From: Burkholderia territorii
GTDB lineage: Bacteria > Pseudomonadota > Gammaproteobacteria > Burkholderiales > Burkholderiaceae
Assembly (NCBI RefSeq): GCF_902833055.1
Contig: NZ_CADFEJ010000007.1
Location: 62,001 to 126,000, forward strand
Direction of reading: 5' to 3'
Length of the DNA stretch: 64,000 nt
The translations under genes were made by a program, and so were the position numbers. Numbering within the stretch: position 1 is the stretch's first letter; each line of letters opens with the position of its first letter. Below are positions 29,375 to 39,500 of this stretch, in pieces. The notes under the pieces are model-generated. The model saw only the letters and a list, made by a program, of their open reading frames with translations. It was not told the origin of the DNA and made no database searches.

Positions 29375-29512
29375 TCATCCACCATACACACGGTCCGCCA
29401 GATACGCGAACGCAATCGGACGCAGGCTGCGGGCCGCGGCCCTCGCGCGATTTACGACCTCGTCGCGCGACGGGATGTTCCGCTGCGCGTGCTGCAGTAT
29501 CGACCGCATCAT
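29375..29512 (-). CDS. Small 45-aa protein in the katG leader
   Basis: Not recognised. 45 codons from 29512, starting MMRSILQHAQRNIPS and ending ADRVYGG. It is preceded by AAAGGAGG five bases before the ATG, among the best ribosome-binding sites in the window. Basic, with a predicted helix (residues 17-33, rich in Arg and Ala). It lies between the putative katG promoter and katG, whose start is 216 bases further on, so it would be made from the same mRNA. It could be a small stress protein or a leader ORF affecting katG. Confidence 0.6.
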   Translation of the reverse strand: MMRSILQHAQRNIPSRDEVVNRARAAARSLRPIAFAYLADRVYGG

Positions 29513-29581
29513 GACATCCTCCTTTGACAGCTGCATTCAGCGTGCAAACCGGCCGCCGATCCGTTGCAGTTCATGGAGTCG

Positions 29582-29629
29582 ATTCTAGTAATTTCTATCG
29601 ATTATTTGAATTTAATAAATTTCATCTAT
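29582..29629 (-). promoter_or_regulatory. Putative katG promoter with OxyR-like site
   Basis: On the minus strand: OxyR-like half-unit ATAGATGAAATTTAT (29615-29629), which fits ATAGnTnnnAnCTAT except one base; four bases later TTCAAA (29605-29610) as -35, a 17-base spacer, and TAGAAT (29582-29587) as -10. An activator bound right against the -35 is the usual OxyR arrangement. The region 29580-29645 is strikingly AT-rich compared with its surroundings. Only one of the two half-units expected for an OxyR tetramer is clear. Confidence 0.55.
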
Positions 29630-29638
29630 TCGATAGGC

Positions 29639-29667
29639 AAAAATAAACGGGACCACGAGGCCCCGTT
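29639..29667 (-). terminator. Intrinsic terminator of oxyR
   Basis: Read on the minus strand: AACGGG / CCCGTT outer stem (29662-29667 with 29646-29651), two more pairs inside, a 4-base loop, then TTTATTTTT. It lies 32 bases after the oxyR stop and separates oxyR from the katG promoter. Confidence 0.65.
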
Positions 29668-29698
29668 CACCGGTCTCCCTGAATGCATGCTGCCCCGC

Positions 29699-30658
29699 TC
29701 AGTTCATCGTCGTCGGCATGTCGAGCTTCGCGACGCCCGGCAGATCGCACGCGGCGATCGCCTCGCTGATCGCGTCGATCGCCGGCATCCGCGTGAAGCT
29801 CTTGCGCCACACCAGCACGACGCGACGGTCCGGCACCGGTTCGTTGAACGGCACGTACGACAGCAGCTCGGCGTCGGGACCGTTCGCGCGCGGGCCGACT
29901 TCGGCAACCGACATCCGCGGCAGCACCGTGATGCCGACACCGCTCGCGACCATATGACGAATCGTTTCGAGGGACGAGCCTTCGAAGGTCTTCTGGATAC
30001 CGTCGGCCGTCTGCGAAAAGCGCATCAGCTCCGGGCACACGCCGAGCACGTGGTCGCGGAAGCAATGGCCATTGCCGAGCAGCAGCATGGTTTCCTGCTT
30101 CAGGTCCTCGGCGTCGATCTCGTCGCGCTTCTCCCATGGATGGCCGGCCGGCAGCGCGACGACGAACGGCTCGTCGTACAGCGGCCGCACCATCAGGCCG
30201 GTCTCGGGAAATGGCAGCGCCATGATCGCGGCGTCGATCTCGCCCTGCTTCAGCAGCTCGAGCAACTTCAGCGTGTAGTTCTCCTGCAGCATCAGCGGCA
30301 TCTGCGGCACGCGCTGGATCATCTGCTTGACGAGCGTCGGCAGCAGGTACGGCCCGATCGTGTAGATCACGCCGAGCCGGAACGGGCCGACGAGCGGATC
30401 CTTGCCCTGCTTCGCGATCTCCTTGATCGCGAAGGTCTGCTCGAGTACGCGCTGCGCCTGCGTGACGATCTGGTCGCCGATCGGGGTCACGCTCACTTCG
30501 CTCGCGCCGCGCTCGAAAATCTGCACGTTCAGCTCGTCTTCCAGCTTCTTGATCGCCACCGATAGCGTCGGCTGGCTCACGAAGCATGCTTCGGCCGCGC
30601 GACCGAAATGCCGCTCGCGCGCGACCGCGACGATGTACTTCAATTCAGTGAGGGTCAT
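29699..30658 (-). CDS. oxyR: Hydrogen peroxide-sensing regulator OxyR
   Basis: LysR-type activator of the peroxide response. 319 aa; winged helix at the N-terminus (TELKYIVAVARERHFGRAA ... VSQPTLSVAIKKLE). The two redox cysteines, Cys199 and Cys208 (NGHCFRDHVLGVCPEL), stand at the same positions as in E. coli OxyR. Transcribed towards katG and dps, its usual targets. It follows recG by 137 bases on the same strand and has its own candidate promoter. Confidence 0.97.
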   Translation of the reverse strand: MTLTELKYIVAVARERHFGRAAEACFVSQPTLSVAIKKLEDELNVQIFERGASEVSVTPIGDQIVTQAQRVLEQTFAIKEIAKQGKDPLVGPFRLGVIYTIGPYLLPTLVKQMIQRVPQMPLMLQENYTLKLLELLKQGEIDAAIMALPFPETGLMVRPLYDEPFVVALPAGHPWEKRDEIDAEDLKQETMLLLGNGHCFRDHVLGVCPELMRFSQTADGIQKTFEGSSLETIRHMVASGVGITVLPRMSVAEVGPRANGPDAELLSYVPFNEPVPDRRVVLVWRKSFTRMPAIDAISEAIAACDLPGVAKLDMPTTMN

Positions 30659-30685
30659 TGTGGGTCAATCAGGGATATACAGGCG

Positions 30686-30725
30686 ATAGGTTTAATTTAT
30701 ACACCTGTTGGCATCGGTTCGCCAA
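30686..30725 (-). promoter_or_regulatory. oxyR promoter with overlapping OxyR-like site
   Basis: On the minus strand: TTGGCG (30720-30725), an 18-base spacer and TATAAA (30696-30701). The 15-base sequence 30686-30700 (plus strand ATAGGTTTAATTTAT) fits ATAGnTnnnAnCTAT with one mismatch and covers the -10 box, as expected for autorepression. It is very similar to the site at katG (both contain ATAAATT-nn-A-n-CTAT in one orientation). Confidence 0.6.
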
Positions 30726-30795
30726 GTTTCTCTGCATCTCGATGCACCCGATCGCTGCCAAATGGCGGTTTTAAATCCGGCCCTGAATACGCGGA

Positions 30796-33123
30796 TCAGG
30801 CCTTCAGATATTGCTCCCGCGCGCCCAGCCAGCGCGCGAGATGCTGCGTGACCACGTCGGGATACGCGGCGATCAACCGCGCCGCTGCCTCGCGTGCCGG
30901 GTCGATCAGCCAGCCGTCCGTCTCGAGGTTCGCGAAGCGCAGCATCGCCGCGCCGGACTGGCGTGCGCCGAGAAATTCACCCGGGCCGCGGATTTCGAGG
31001 TCGCGCCGCGCGATTTCGAAGCCGTCGGTCGTCTCGCGCATCGTCTTCAGCCGCTCGCGGCCGGCGATCGACAACGGGCCCGTGTACAGCAGCACGCACA
31101 CGGACGCCGCGGTGCCGCGCCCGACGCGGCCGCGCAACTGATGCAACTGCGCGAGGCCGAAACGCTCCGCGTGCTCGATCACCATCAGCGACGCGTTCGG
31201 CACGTCGACGCCGACCTCGATCACGGTCGTCGCGACGAGCAGCTGAACTTCGTTGCGCGTGAACGCGTCCATCACGGCCGCCTTGTCGGCCGGCGACAGC
31301 CGCCCGTGTACGAGCCCGACCTTCAGCTCGGGCAGCGCCGCGGCGAGCGTCTCGTAGGTTTCGACGGCCGTCTGCAGCTGCAGCGTCTCGCTCTCCTCGA
31401 TCAGCGGGCATACCCAGTACACCTGGCGGCCCGTCAGCGCGGCCTCGCGCACGCGGGCGATCACCTCTTCGCGCCGCGCATCGCCGACGAGGCGCGTCAG
31501 CACCGGCGTGCGGCCCGGCGGCAATTCGTCGATCGTCGACACTTCGAGATCCGCGTAATACGTCATCGCGAGCGTGCGCGGAATCGGCGTGGCCGACATC
31601 ATCAGCTGGTGCGGCTGGAAATCGCGCGCGCCGTTGGCCGCATTCGCGGCCTTCGCGCGCAGCGCGAGACGCTGCTCGACGCCGAAGCGGTGCTGCTCGT
31701 CGACGATCACGAGGCCGAGCCGCGCGAATTCGACCGTGTCCTGGATGATCGCGTGCGTGCCGATCACGAGCTGCGCGGTGCCCAGCGCCGCCGCCTCGAT
31801 CGCCGCGCGCTTCTCCTTCGCCTTCAGGCTGCCCGCGAGCCATGCGACCGATACGCCGAGCGGTTCGAGCCACGCGCGCAGCTTGCGCGCGTGCTGCTCC
31901 GCGAGGATTTCGGTCGGCGCCATCAGCGCGGCCTGGTAGCCGGCGTCGATCGCCTGCGTGGCCGCCAGCGCCGCGACGACCGTCTTGCCGCTGCCGACGT
32001 CGCCCTGCAGCAGCCGCTGCATCGGGTGCGCGAGCGTGAGGTCGTGCGCGATCTCGTCGACGACGCGCGACTGCGCGCCCGTCAGCGTGAACGGCAGCGC
32101 CGCATAGAGGCGTGCCGTCAGCGAATCGGCGTCGGTCGCGGCGCGGCGCGGCATCGCGGGTGCCGCGCGCGTGCGGCGCTCCTCGTGCGCGCGCTTGAGC
32201 GACAGCTGCTGCGCGAGCAACTCCTCGAACTTGATGCGCGTCCACGCCGGATGCGAGCCGTCCATCAGCGCGGCTTCGTCGGAATCGACGCCGGGGTGGT
32301 GCAGGATCCGCACGGCCTGCGCGAGCGTCGGCACGCCGAGCGGCTTCAGGTAGTCGCGTTCGATCTCGGGCGGCAGCAGCTCGGGCAGCGGCGTGCGCTC
32401 GACCGCGTTCTCGATCGCCTTGCGCAAATACGCCTGCGACACGCCGGCCGTGCTCGGGTAGACCGGCGTGAGCACCTGCGGCAGCGGCGCATCGGCTTCG
32501 ACGACGCGCACGGCCGGATGCACCATCTCCATCCCGAAGAAGCCGCCGCGCACGTCCCCGCGCACGCGCAGCCGCTGGCCGACTGCCATCTGCTTGACCT
32601 GCGAGCCGTAGAAATTGAGAAAGCGCAGCACGAGCTGCTCGCCGTCGTCGTCCCGGATCTTCACGACCAGCTGGCGCCGCGGCCGGTAGGCGACTTCGTT
32701 GTCGAACACCACGCCCTCGGTCTGCGCGATGCCGCCCGGCAGCAGTTCGCCGATCGGCGTGAGCGTGGTTTCGTCCTCGTAGCGCATCGGCAAATGCAGC
32801 ACGAGATCGATCGAGCGCGTGAGGCCGAGCTTCGCGAGCTTGTCGGCGGTCTTCACGGGTTTGTCGGCGGCCGCCTTCTTCTTGCGCTTCGCGCCGGACG
32901 TATCGGCCGCCGCTGCGTCGTCGCCGCCGGCGCCCGGTTCGACGTCGGACGCGGCGGCGGCCGGCCGCGCGAGCCGCCCGTCGGCGCCGCGCTTCGGGCC
33001 CGCACGGCGCGTCGCCGCGCCGCGCGGCGCCGCGCTTTGCGCGGCTGACGCTGCATCGTCCGCGTCGAACGGATCGGCGGAATCGGCCATGGCGGCGGAG
33101 GAACGGCGTGGTGACACAGGCAT
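30796..33123 (-). CDS. recG: ATP-dependent DNA helicase RecG
   Basis: Remodels stalled replication forks and Holliday junctions. 775 aa from the ATG at 33123, or 764 from the ATG at 33090; neither has a clear Shine-Dalgarno sequence. Wedge domain with [11 protein letters not shown] and FLNFYGSQ; helicase motifs [15 protein letters not shown] (near residue 380), [11 protein letters not shown] (near 475) and [12 protein letters not shown]; later HGRLSPADK and [12 protein letters not shown]. The first about 90 residues are an Ala/Asp/Arg-rich, probably disordered extension that E. coli RecG lacks. The 5' end is divergent from queA. Confidence 0.95.
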   Translation of the reverse strand: MPVSPRRSSAAMADSADPFDADDAASAAQSAAPRGAATRRAGPKRGADGRLARPAAAASDVEPGAGGDDAAAADTSGAKRKKKAAADKPVKTADKLAKLGLTRSIDLVLHLPMRYEDETTLTPIGELLPGGIAQTEGVVFDNEVAYRPRRQLVVKIRDDDGEQLVLRFLNFYGSQVKQMAVGQRLRVRGDVRGGFFGMEMVHPAVRVVEADAPLPQVLTPVYPSTAGVSQAYLRKAIENAVERTPLPELLPPEIERDYLKPLGVPTLAQAVRILHHPGVDSDEAALMDGSHPAWTRIKFEELLAQQLSLKRAHEERRTRAAPAMPRRAATDADSLTARLYAALPFTLTGAQSRVVDEIAHDLTLAHPMQRLLQGDVGSGKTVVAALAATQAIDAGYQAALMAPTEILAEQHARKLRAWLEPLGVSVAWLAGSLKAKEKRAAIEAAALGTAQLVIGTHAIIQDTVEFARLGLVIVDEQHRFGVEQRLALRAKAANAANGARDFQPHQLMMSATPIPRTLAMTYYADLEVSTIDELPPGRTPVLTRLVGDARREEVIARVREAALTGRQVYWVCPLIEESETLQLQTAVETYETLAAALPELKVGLVHGRLSPADKAAVMDAFTRNEVQLLVATTVIEVGVDVPNASLMVIEHAERFGLAQLHQLRGRVGRGTAASVCVLLYTGPLSIAGRERLKTMRETTDGFEIARRDLEIRGPGEFLGARQSGAAMLRFANLETDGWLIDPAREAAARLIAAYPDVVTQHLARWLGAREQYLKA

Positions 33124-33290
33124 CGGATCGTCTGGGTGCTTCGCAAGGCAAGTACAATAGCGGCTTTCACGTCGTCCGAACGAACGACGCCGGCCAGGCC
33201 GCGCATCCCGCCATCATAGCGGCTCGCGCGCTCCATTCATGCGTTTCCGCCGTGTCGGCGGCGCCCGCCGGCCGTTTCGAACCAGCCCGC

Positions 33291-34358
33291 ATGTTCACGC
33301 TTTCCGATTTCGATTTCAATCTGCCCCCCGAGCTGATTGCGCAAACCGCACTGCCCGACCGCACCGCGAGCCGCCTGCTCGAGGTCGACGGCACCGTCGA
33401 GCCCGCGTGCCTCGTCGACCGCCGCTTCACCGAGCTGCCGTCGTGCATCGCGCCCGGCGACCTGCTCGTGTTCAACGATACCAAGGTGCTGAAGGCGCGT
33501 TTCTTCGGCCAGAAGGCCAGCGGCGGCAAGATCGAGGTGCTGATCGAGCGCGTGACCGGCACGCACACGGCGCTCGCGCAGATCCGCGCGAGCAAGTCGC
33601 CGGGCGCCGGCACGACGCTGCGCCTGGCCGACGCGTTCGACGTGACGGTCGGCGAGCGCGTCGAGCCGTTCTTCACGCTGCACTTCCCCGCGCCGTGCCT
33701 CGACCTGATCGAGCAGCACGGCCGCCTGCCGCTGCCGCCGTACATCGAGCACGACGCCGACGCGAACGACGAGACGCGCTACCAGACGGTCTACGCGGCC
33801 AACCCGGGCGCGGTTGCGGCTCCCACGGCCGGGCTGCATTTCGACCAGCCGCTGCTCGAGAAGCTCGATGCGATGGGCGTCGAGCGCGCGACGCTGACGC
33901 TGCACGTGGGCGCCGGCACGTTCCAGCCGGTGCGCGTCGAGAACATCGCCGAGCACAAGATGCACAGCGAGTGGTACGACCTGCCGCAGTCGCTCGTCGA
34001 CAAGATCGCCGCGACCCGCGCGCGCGGCGGCAAGGTGATCGCGGTCGGCACGACGTCGATGCGCGCGCTCGAAGCCGCGGCGCGCAGCGCCGAGGAAGCG
34101 GGCCAACCGCTCGCGGCGATGCAGGCCGAGACCGACATCTTCATTACGCCGGGCTACCGCTTCCGCGTCGTCGACCGGCTCGTCACGAACTTCCACCTGC
34201 CGAAGTCGACGCTGCTGATGCTGGTGTCCGCGTTCGCGGGCGTCGAGACGATCCGCGCCGCGTACCGGCACGCGATCGACGAGCGCTACCGCTTCTTCAG
34301 CTACGGCGACGCGATGCTGCTCACGCGGCGCGACACGCCGGAGGCGCCGCGCGCGTAA
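33291..34358 (+). CDS. queA: tRNA preQ1(34) S-adenosylmethionine ribosyltransferase-isomerase
   Basis: Moves the ribosyl part of SAM onto preQ1 in tRNA to make epoxyqueuosine, the step after Tgt. 355 aa. Motifs: [13 protein letters not shown] at the N-terminus, [43 protein letters not shown] and [16 protein letters not shown]. The start at 33291 is set by similarity. A TACAAT box at 33153-33158 inside the recG 5' end may be the -10. Followed by tgt. Confidence 0.96.
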   Translation: MFTLSDFDFNLPPELIAQTALPDRTASRLLEVDGTVEPACLVDRRFTELPSCIAPGDLLVFNDTKVLKARFFGQKASGGKIEVLIERVTGTHTALAQIRASKSPGAGTTLRLADAFDVTVGERVEPFFTLHFPAPCLDLIEQHGRLPLPPYIEHDADANDETRYQTVYAANPGAVAAPTAGLHFDQPLLEKLDAMGVERATLTLHVGAGTFQPVRVENIAEHKMHSEWYDLPQSLVDKIAATRARGGKVIAVGTTSMRALEAAARSAEEAGQPLAAMQAETDIFITPGYRFRVVDRLVTNFHLPKSTLLMLVSAFAGVETIRAAYRHAIDERYRFFSYGDAMLLTRRDTPEAPRA

Positions 34359-35678
<1,320 letters not shown>

Positions 35679-35912
35679 CGGTCCGGCGCGCCAGCGCCGC
35701 CCACCGTCACATGCAACGTGTATCAAGTTGAGCGGTCCCGACACCGGTCGCGACCGCCAAACATTACAATTACCTTTCCAGACGCGCGGCCTCGCTGCCG
35801 GTTCGTGCTTTAACAGCTTGATCCGAAAGCGCATTTGCCGCGCCGTTTGCACAAGGGGCCGGTGGTAGAATAACCGGCTTATTTTTCGATCTTCCCCTAC
35901 GGAGAGACCAAC

Positions 35913-36236
35913 GTGCCGTTCATTTCCAATGCCTTCGCGCAAGGTGCCGGTGGCGCCGAATCGAGCCTGATGAGCTTCCTGCCGCTCATCCTGATGTTCG
36001 CGGTGCTGTACTTCATCATGATTCGTCCGCAGATGAAGCGCCAGAAGGAACACCGCAACATGCTCGCGGCCATGGCGAAGGGCGACGAAGTCGTCACGAG
36101 CGGCGGCCTCGTCGGCAAGGTGACGAAGGTCACCGAAGGCTACATCGGCGTCGAAATCGCCGAAGGCACCGAAATCACCGTGCAGAAGGCTGCCGTCACG
36201 ACCATTCTGCCGAAGGGCACGATCAAGTCGCTGTAA
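35913..36236 (+). CDS. yajC: Preprotein translocase auxiliary subunit YajC
   Basis: Small inner-membrane partner of SecDF. 107 aa from a GTG at 35913 with GGAGAG ten bases upstream. One membrane helix (SFLPLILMFAVLYFIMIRPQ), then a cytoplasmic domain with KGDEVVTSGGLVGKVTKV. First gene of yajC-secD-secF. A TAGAAT box (35866-35871) may be the -10. The 234-base gap after tgt holds nothing else I can name. Confidence 0.95.
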   Translation: MPFISNAFAQGAGGAESSLMSFLPLILMFAVLYFIMIRPQMKRQKEHRNMLAAMAKGDEVVTSGGLVGKVTKVTEGYIGVEIAEGTEITVQKAAVTTILPKGTIKSL

Positions 36237-36248
36237 GGCTTTCACCGA

Positions 36249-36307
36249 GCGTCCGGCTCCCCGCGTCGTGCCCGCCTGAGAGAGCGGGCCGCCGCGGCGC
36301 CGGACGC
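36249..36307 (+). other. Nested hairpin between yajC and secD
   Basis: Three perfect stems nest in 59 bases: GCGTCCGGC (36249-36257) / 36299-36307; CCGCG (36261-36265) / 36293-36297; CCCGC (36271-36275) / 36284-36288. No T run follows, so it is not a standard terminator. It fills most of the 106-base yajC-secD gap and may set mRNA processing or the YajC:SecD ratio. Confidence 0.5.
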
Positions 36308-36342
36308 GACGCTTTCACGCCAACCACCCGTTCGGCCCCCTC

Positions 36343-38373
36343 ATGAATCGTTATCCACTCTGGAAATATGTCGTGATGGTCGTGGCGCTCGCCATCGGCC
36401 TTCTGTACACATTGCCCAACTTCTTCGGCGAAGCGCCGGCGGTGCAGGTGTCGAGCGGCAAGGCCACGGTCAAGCTCGACTCGACCACGCTGACCCAGGT
36501 CGAATCCGCGCTCGCCTCCGCGCAGATCACGCCGGACGACGTCACCTTCGAGAACACGGCGTCCAACGCGAACATCCGCGTGCGCCTGAAGGACACCGAT
36601 ACGCAGCTGCGCGTCAAGGACCTGCTGCAGAAGTCGCTGAACGCCGATCCGAACGATCCGCAATACGTCGTCGCACTGAACCTGCAAAGCGCGTCGCCGC
36701 GCTGGCTGACCGCGCTGCACGCACTGCCGATGTATCTCGGCCTCGACCTGCGCGGCGGTGTCCACTTCCTGCTCCAGGTCGACATGACGGGCGCGCTCAC
36801 GAAGAAGCTCGACTCCGACGCGTCCGACGCGCGCACGCTGCTGCGCGACAAGAACATCCGCGACGGCGGCGTCAGCCGCGTCGACCAGTCGGTCGTCGTG
36901 AACTTCAGCGATGCGCAGACGGCGGAAGACGCCCGCAAGCTGCTCGCCGCGTCGCTCACCGAACTGCAATGGGCGACCCAGCCCGGCGGCGGCGGCACGC
37001 AAGTCGTCGGCACGTTCACGCCGGCCGTGCAGAAGGCCGTCGAGGATGCCGCGCTCAAGCAGAACCTGACGACGCTCCACAACCGCGTGAACGAACTCGG
37101 CGTGTCCGAGCCGATCCTGCAACAGCAAGGCAGCGACCGCATCGTCGTCGAACTGCCGGGCGTGCAGGACACCGCAAAGGCGAAGGACATCATCGGCCGC
37201 ACCGCGACGCTCGAGGCGCGCCTCGCCGATCCGATCAACACGCACCCGAACCCGAACGACCCGGTGCCGCCCGGCGAGGAGCTGTTCACGCAGGGCAACC
37301 AGGCGCCCGTGCTGCTGAAGAAGGACGTGATCTTCACCGGCGACCGCATCATCGATGCGTCGGCCGGCTTCGACGAACACCAGCGTCCGTCGGTCAACAT
37401 CCGCCTCGACTCGGCGGGCGGCCGCTCGGTGCGTGCGGTGTCGCGCGAGAACATCGGCAAGCCGATGGCGATGGTGCTGTTCGAGAAGGGCAAGGGCGAG
37501 GTGCTGACGGTCGCGACGATCCAGTCCGAACTCGGCGACCGCTTCCAGATCACGGGCCAGCCGACGCCGCAGGCCGCGGCCGATCTCGCGCTGCTGCTGC
37601 GCGCCGGCTCGCTCGCCGCGCCGATGGACATCATCGAGGAACGCACGATCGGCCCGAGCCTCGGCGCCGACAACATCAAGATGGGCGTGCACTCGGTGAT
37701 CTGGGGCTTCTGCGCGATCGCCGTGTTCATGATCGCGTACTACATGCTGTTCGGCGTGATCTCGGTGATCGGCCTGTCGGTGAACCTGCTGCTGCTGGTC
37801 GCGGTGCTGTCGCTGATGCAGGCCACGCTGACGCTGCCGGGTATCGCGGCAATCGCGCTCGCGCTCGGCATGGCGATCGACTCGAACGTGCTGATCAACG
37901 AGCGCGTGCGTGAGGAACTGCGCGCGGGCCAGCCGCCGCAGATCGCGATCCAGGCCGGCTACGCGCACGCGTGGGCGACGATTCTCGACTCGAACGTCAC
38001 GACGCTGATCGCCGGCCTCGCGCTGCTCGCATTCGGCTCGGGCCCGGTTCGCGCGTTCGCGATCGTGCACTGCCTCGGCATCCTGACGTCGATGTTCTCC
38101 GCGGTGTTCTTCTCGCGCGGGATCGTCAACCTCTGGTACGGCGGCCGCAAGAAGCTGAAGTCGCTCGCGATCGGCCAGGTGTGGAAGCCGGAAGGCGCCA
38201 CGGCCGGTGCCGCGGGTGCAGCGTTCGCCGCGGCCGACGAATCGACCGACACCGCGCGCGCCGCGAAGCTCGCCGCGCCTGCCAACGGCAACGCGCCGCG
38301 CGCCGGCAAGCCGCAGCTGCGCAACCGCGCGCAGCAGCGCGTGTCGCCGAAGAAACCGGGCTCGACCCAATAA
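36343..38373 (+). CDS. secD: Protein translocase subunit SecD
   Basis: Uses the proton gradient to pull proteins out of the SecYEG channel on the periplasmic side. 676 aa. First membrane helix at residues 8-26 (KYVVMVVALAIGLLY), a large periplasmic region with the P1 motif GLDLRGGVHFLLQVD, and five C-terminal helices including GMAIDSNVLINERVREEL. The C-terminus carries an Ala/Lys-rich tail of about 60 residues. 18 bases before secF. Confidence 0.97.
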   Translation: MNRYPLWKYVVMVVALAIGLLYTLPNFFGEAPAVQVSSGKATVKLDSTTLTQVESALASAQITPDDVTFENTASNANIRVRLKDTDTQLRVKDLLQKSLNADPNDPQYVVALNLQSASPRWLTALHALPMYLGLDLRGGVHFLLQVDMTGALTKKLDSDASDARTLLRDKNIRDGGVSRVDQSVVVNFSDAQTAEDARKLLAASLTELQWATQPGGGGTQVVGTFTPAVQKAVEDAALKQNLTTLHNRVNELGVSEPILQQQGSDRIVVELPGVQDTAKAKDIIGRTATLEARLADPINTHPNPNDPVPPGEELFTQGNQAPVLLKKDVIFTGDRIIDASAGFDEHQRPSVNIRLDSAGGRSVRAVSRENIGKPMAMVLFEKGKGEVLTVATIQSELGDRFQITGQPTPQAAADLALLLRAGSLAAPMDIIEERTIGPSLGADNIKMGVHSVIWGFCAIAVFMIAYYMLFGVISVIGLSVNLLLLVAVLSLMQATLTLPGIAAIALALGMAIDSNVLINERVREELRAGQPPQIAIQAGYAHAWATILDSNVTTLIAGLALLAFGSGPVRAFAIVHCLGILTSMFSAVFFSRGIVNLWYGGRKKLKSLAIGQVWKPEGATAGAAGAAFAAADESTDTARAAKLAAPANGNAPRAGKPQLRNRAQQRVSPKKPGSTQ

Positions 38374-38391
38374 GGCCCCGGAGACGAAGCC

Positions 38392-39342
38392 ATGGAATTT
38401 TTCCGCATCCGTAAAGACATTCCGTTCATGCGGCACGCGCTGGTGTTCAACGTGATCTCGCTGGTCACGTTCCTCGCCGCCGTGTTCTTCCTGTTCCACC
38501 GCGGGCTGCACCTGTCCGTCGAATTCACCGGCGGCACGGTGATCGAGGTGCAGTATCAGCAGGCCGCGCAGCTCGAACCCGTGCGCAACACGCTCGGCAA
38601 GCTCGGCTACGCCGACGCGCAGGTGCAGAACTTCGGCACGTCGCGCAACGTGCTGATCCGCCTGCAGCTGAAGGAAGGCCTCACGTCCGCGCAGCAGAGC
38701 GACCAGGTGATGTCCGCGCTGAAGGCGCAGAGCCCCGACGTCACGCTGCAGCGCGTCGAGTTCGTCGGCCCGCAGGTCGGCCGCGAGCTCGCGACCGACG
38801 GTCTGCTCGCGCTCGCGTGCGTGGTGATCGGCATCGTGATCTACCTGTCGATCCGCTTCGAATGGAAGTACGCGGTCGCCGGCATCATCGCGAACCTGCA
38901 CGACGTCGTGATCATTCTCGGCTTCTTCGCGTTCTTCCAGTGGGAGTTCTCGCTGGCGGTGCTCGCCGCGATCCTCGCGGTGCTCGGCTACTCGGTCAAC
39001 GAGTCGGTCGTCATCTTCGACCGGATCCGCGAAACCTTCCGCCGCGAGCGCAAGATGAGCGTGCCGGAGGTGATCAACCACGCGATCACGACCACGATGT
39101 CGCGCACGATCATCACGCACACGTCGACGGAAATGATGGTGCTGTCGATGTTCTTCTTCGGCGGCCCGACGCTGCACTACTTCGCGCTCGCGCTGACGGT
39201 CGGCATCATGTTCGGCATCTACTCGTCGGTGTTCGTCGCGGGCTCGCTCGCGATGTGGCTCGGCATCAAGCGCGAAGACCTGATCAAGGAAAAGAAGACC
39301 GCGCACGATCCGGACGATCCGAACGCGGGCGCGCAGGTTTAA
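38392..39342 (+). CDS. secF: Protein translocase subunit SecF
   Basis: Partner of SecD in the membrane. 316 aa with six membrane segments; periplasmic LSVEFTGGTVIEV and the transmembrane motif GYSVNESVVIFDRIRETFR. Ends the yajC-secD-secF operon; a strong terminator follows. Confidence 0.97.
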   Translation: MEFFRIRKDIPFMRHALVFNVISLVTFLAAVFFLFHRGLHLSVEFTGGTVIEVQYQQAAQLEPVRNTLGKLGYADAQVQNFGTSRNVLIRLQLKEGLTSAQQSDQVMSALKAQSPDVTLQRVEFVGPQVGRELATDGLLALACVVIGIVIYLSIRFEWKYAVAGIIANLHDVVIILGFFAFFQWEFSLAVLAAILAVLGYSVNESVVIFDRIRETFRRERKMSVPEVINHAITTTMSRTIITHTSTEMMVLSMFFFGGPTLHYFALALTVGIMFGIYSSVFVAGSLAMWLGIKREDLIKEKKTAHDPDDPNAGAQV

Positions 39343-39370
39343 CGCATCGCGCCGTTTCGGCGGATACCCG

Positions 39371-39400
39371 AAGGCCGGTCCTGTTGGACCGGCCTTTTTT
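39371..39400 (+). terminator. Intrinsic terminator after secF
   Basis: Perfect 10-base stem AAGGCCGGTC (39371-39380) / GACCGGCCTT (39387-39396) with a 6-base loop, closing in six T. Confidence 0.9.
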
Positions 39401-39500
39401 CATGCGCGCGCCTCGCCCGCTTCCTGCGGTGCGGCGCACGGGCCGTCGGCTACAATCGCTTCACCATCCCGCCCCGCCACCCGTCGAAGCCGCGGTCCTC

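Noticed and set aside
36223..39306. Long open frame of about 1030 codons on the minus strand opposite secD-secF
   Set aside because: It is a mirror of secD and secF with Arg/His/Asp-rich composition and no domain; the sense genes are certain.
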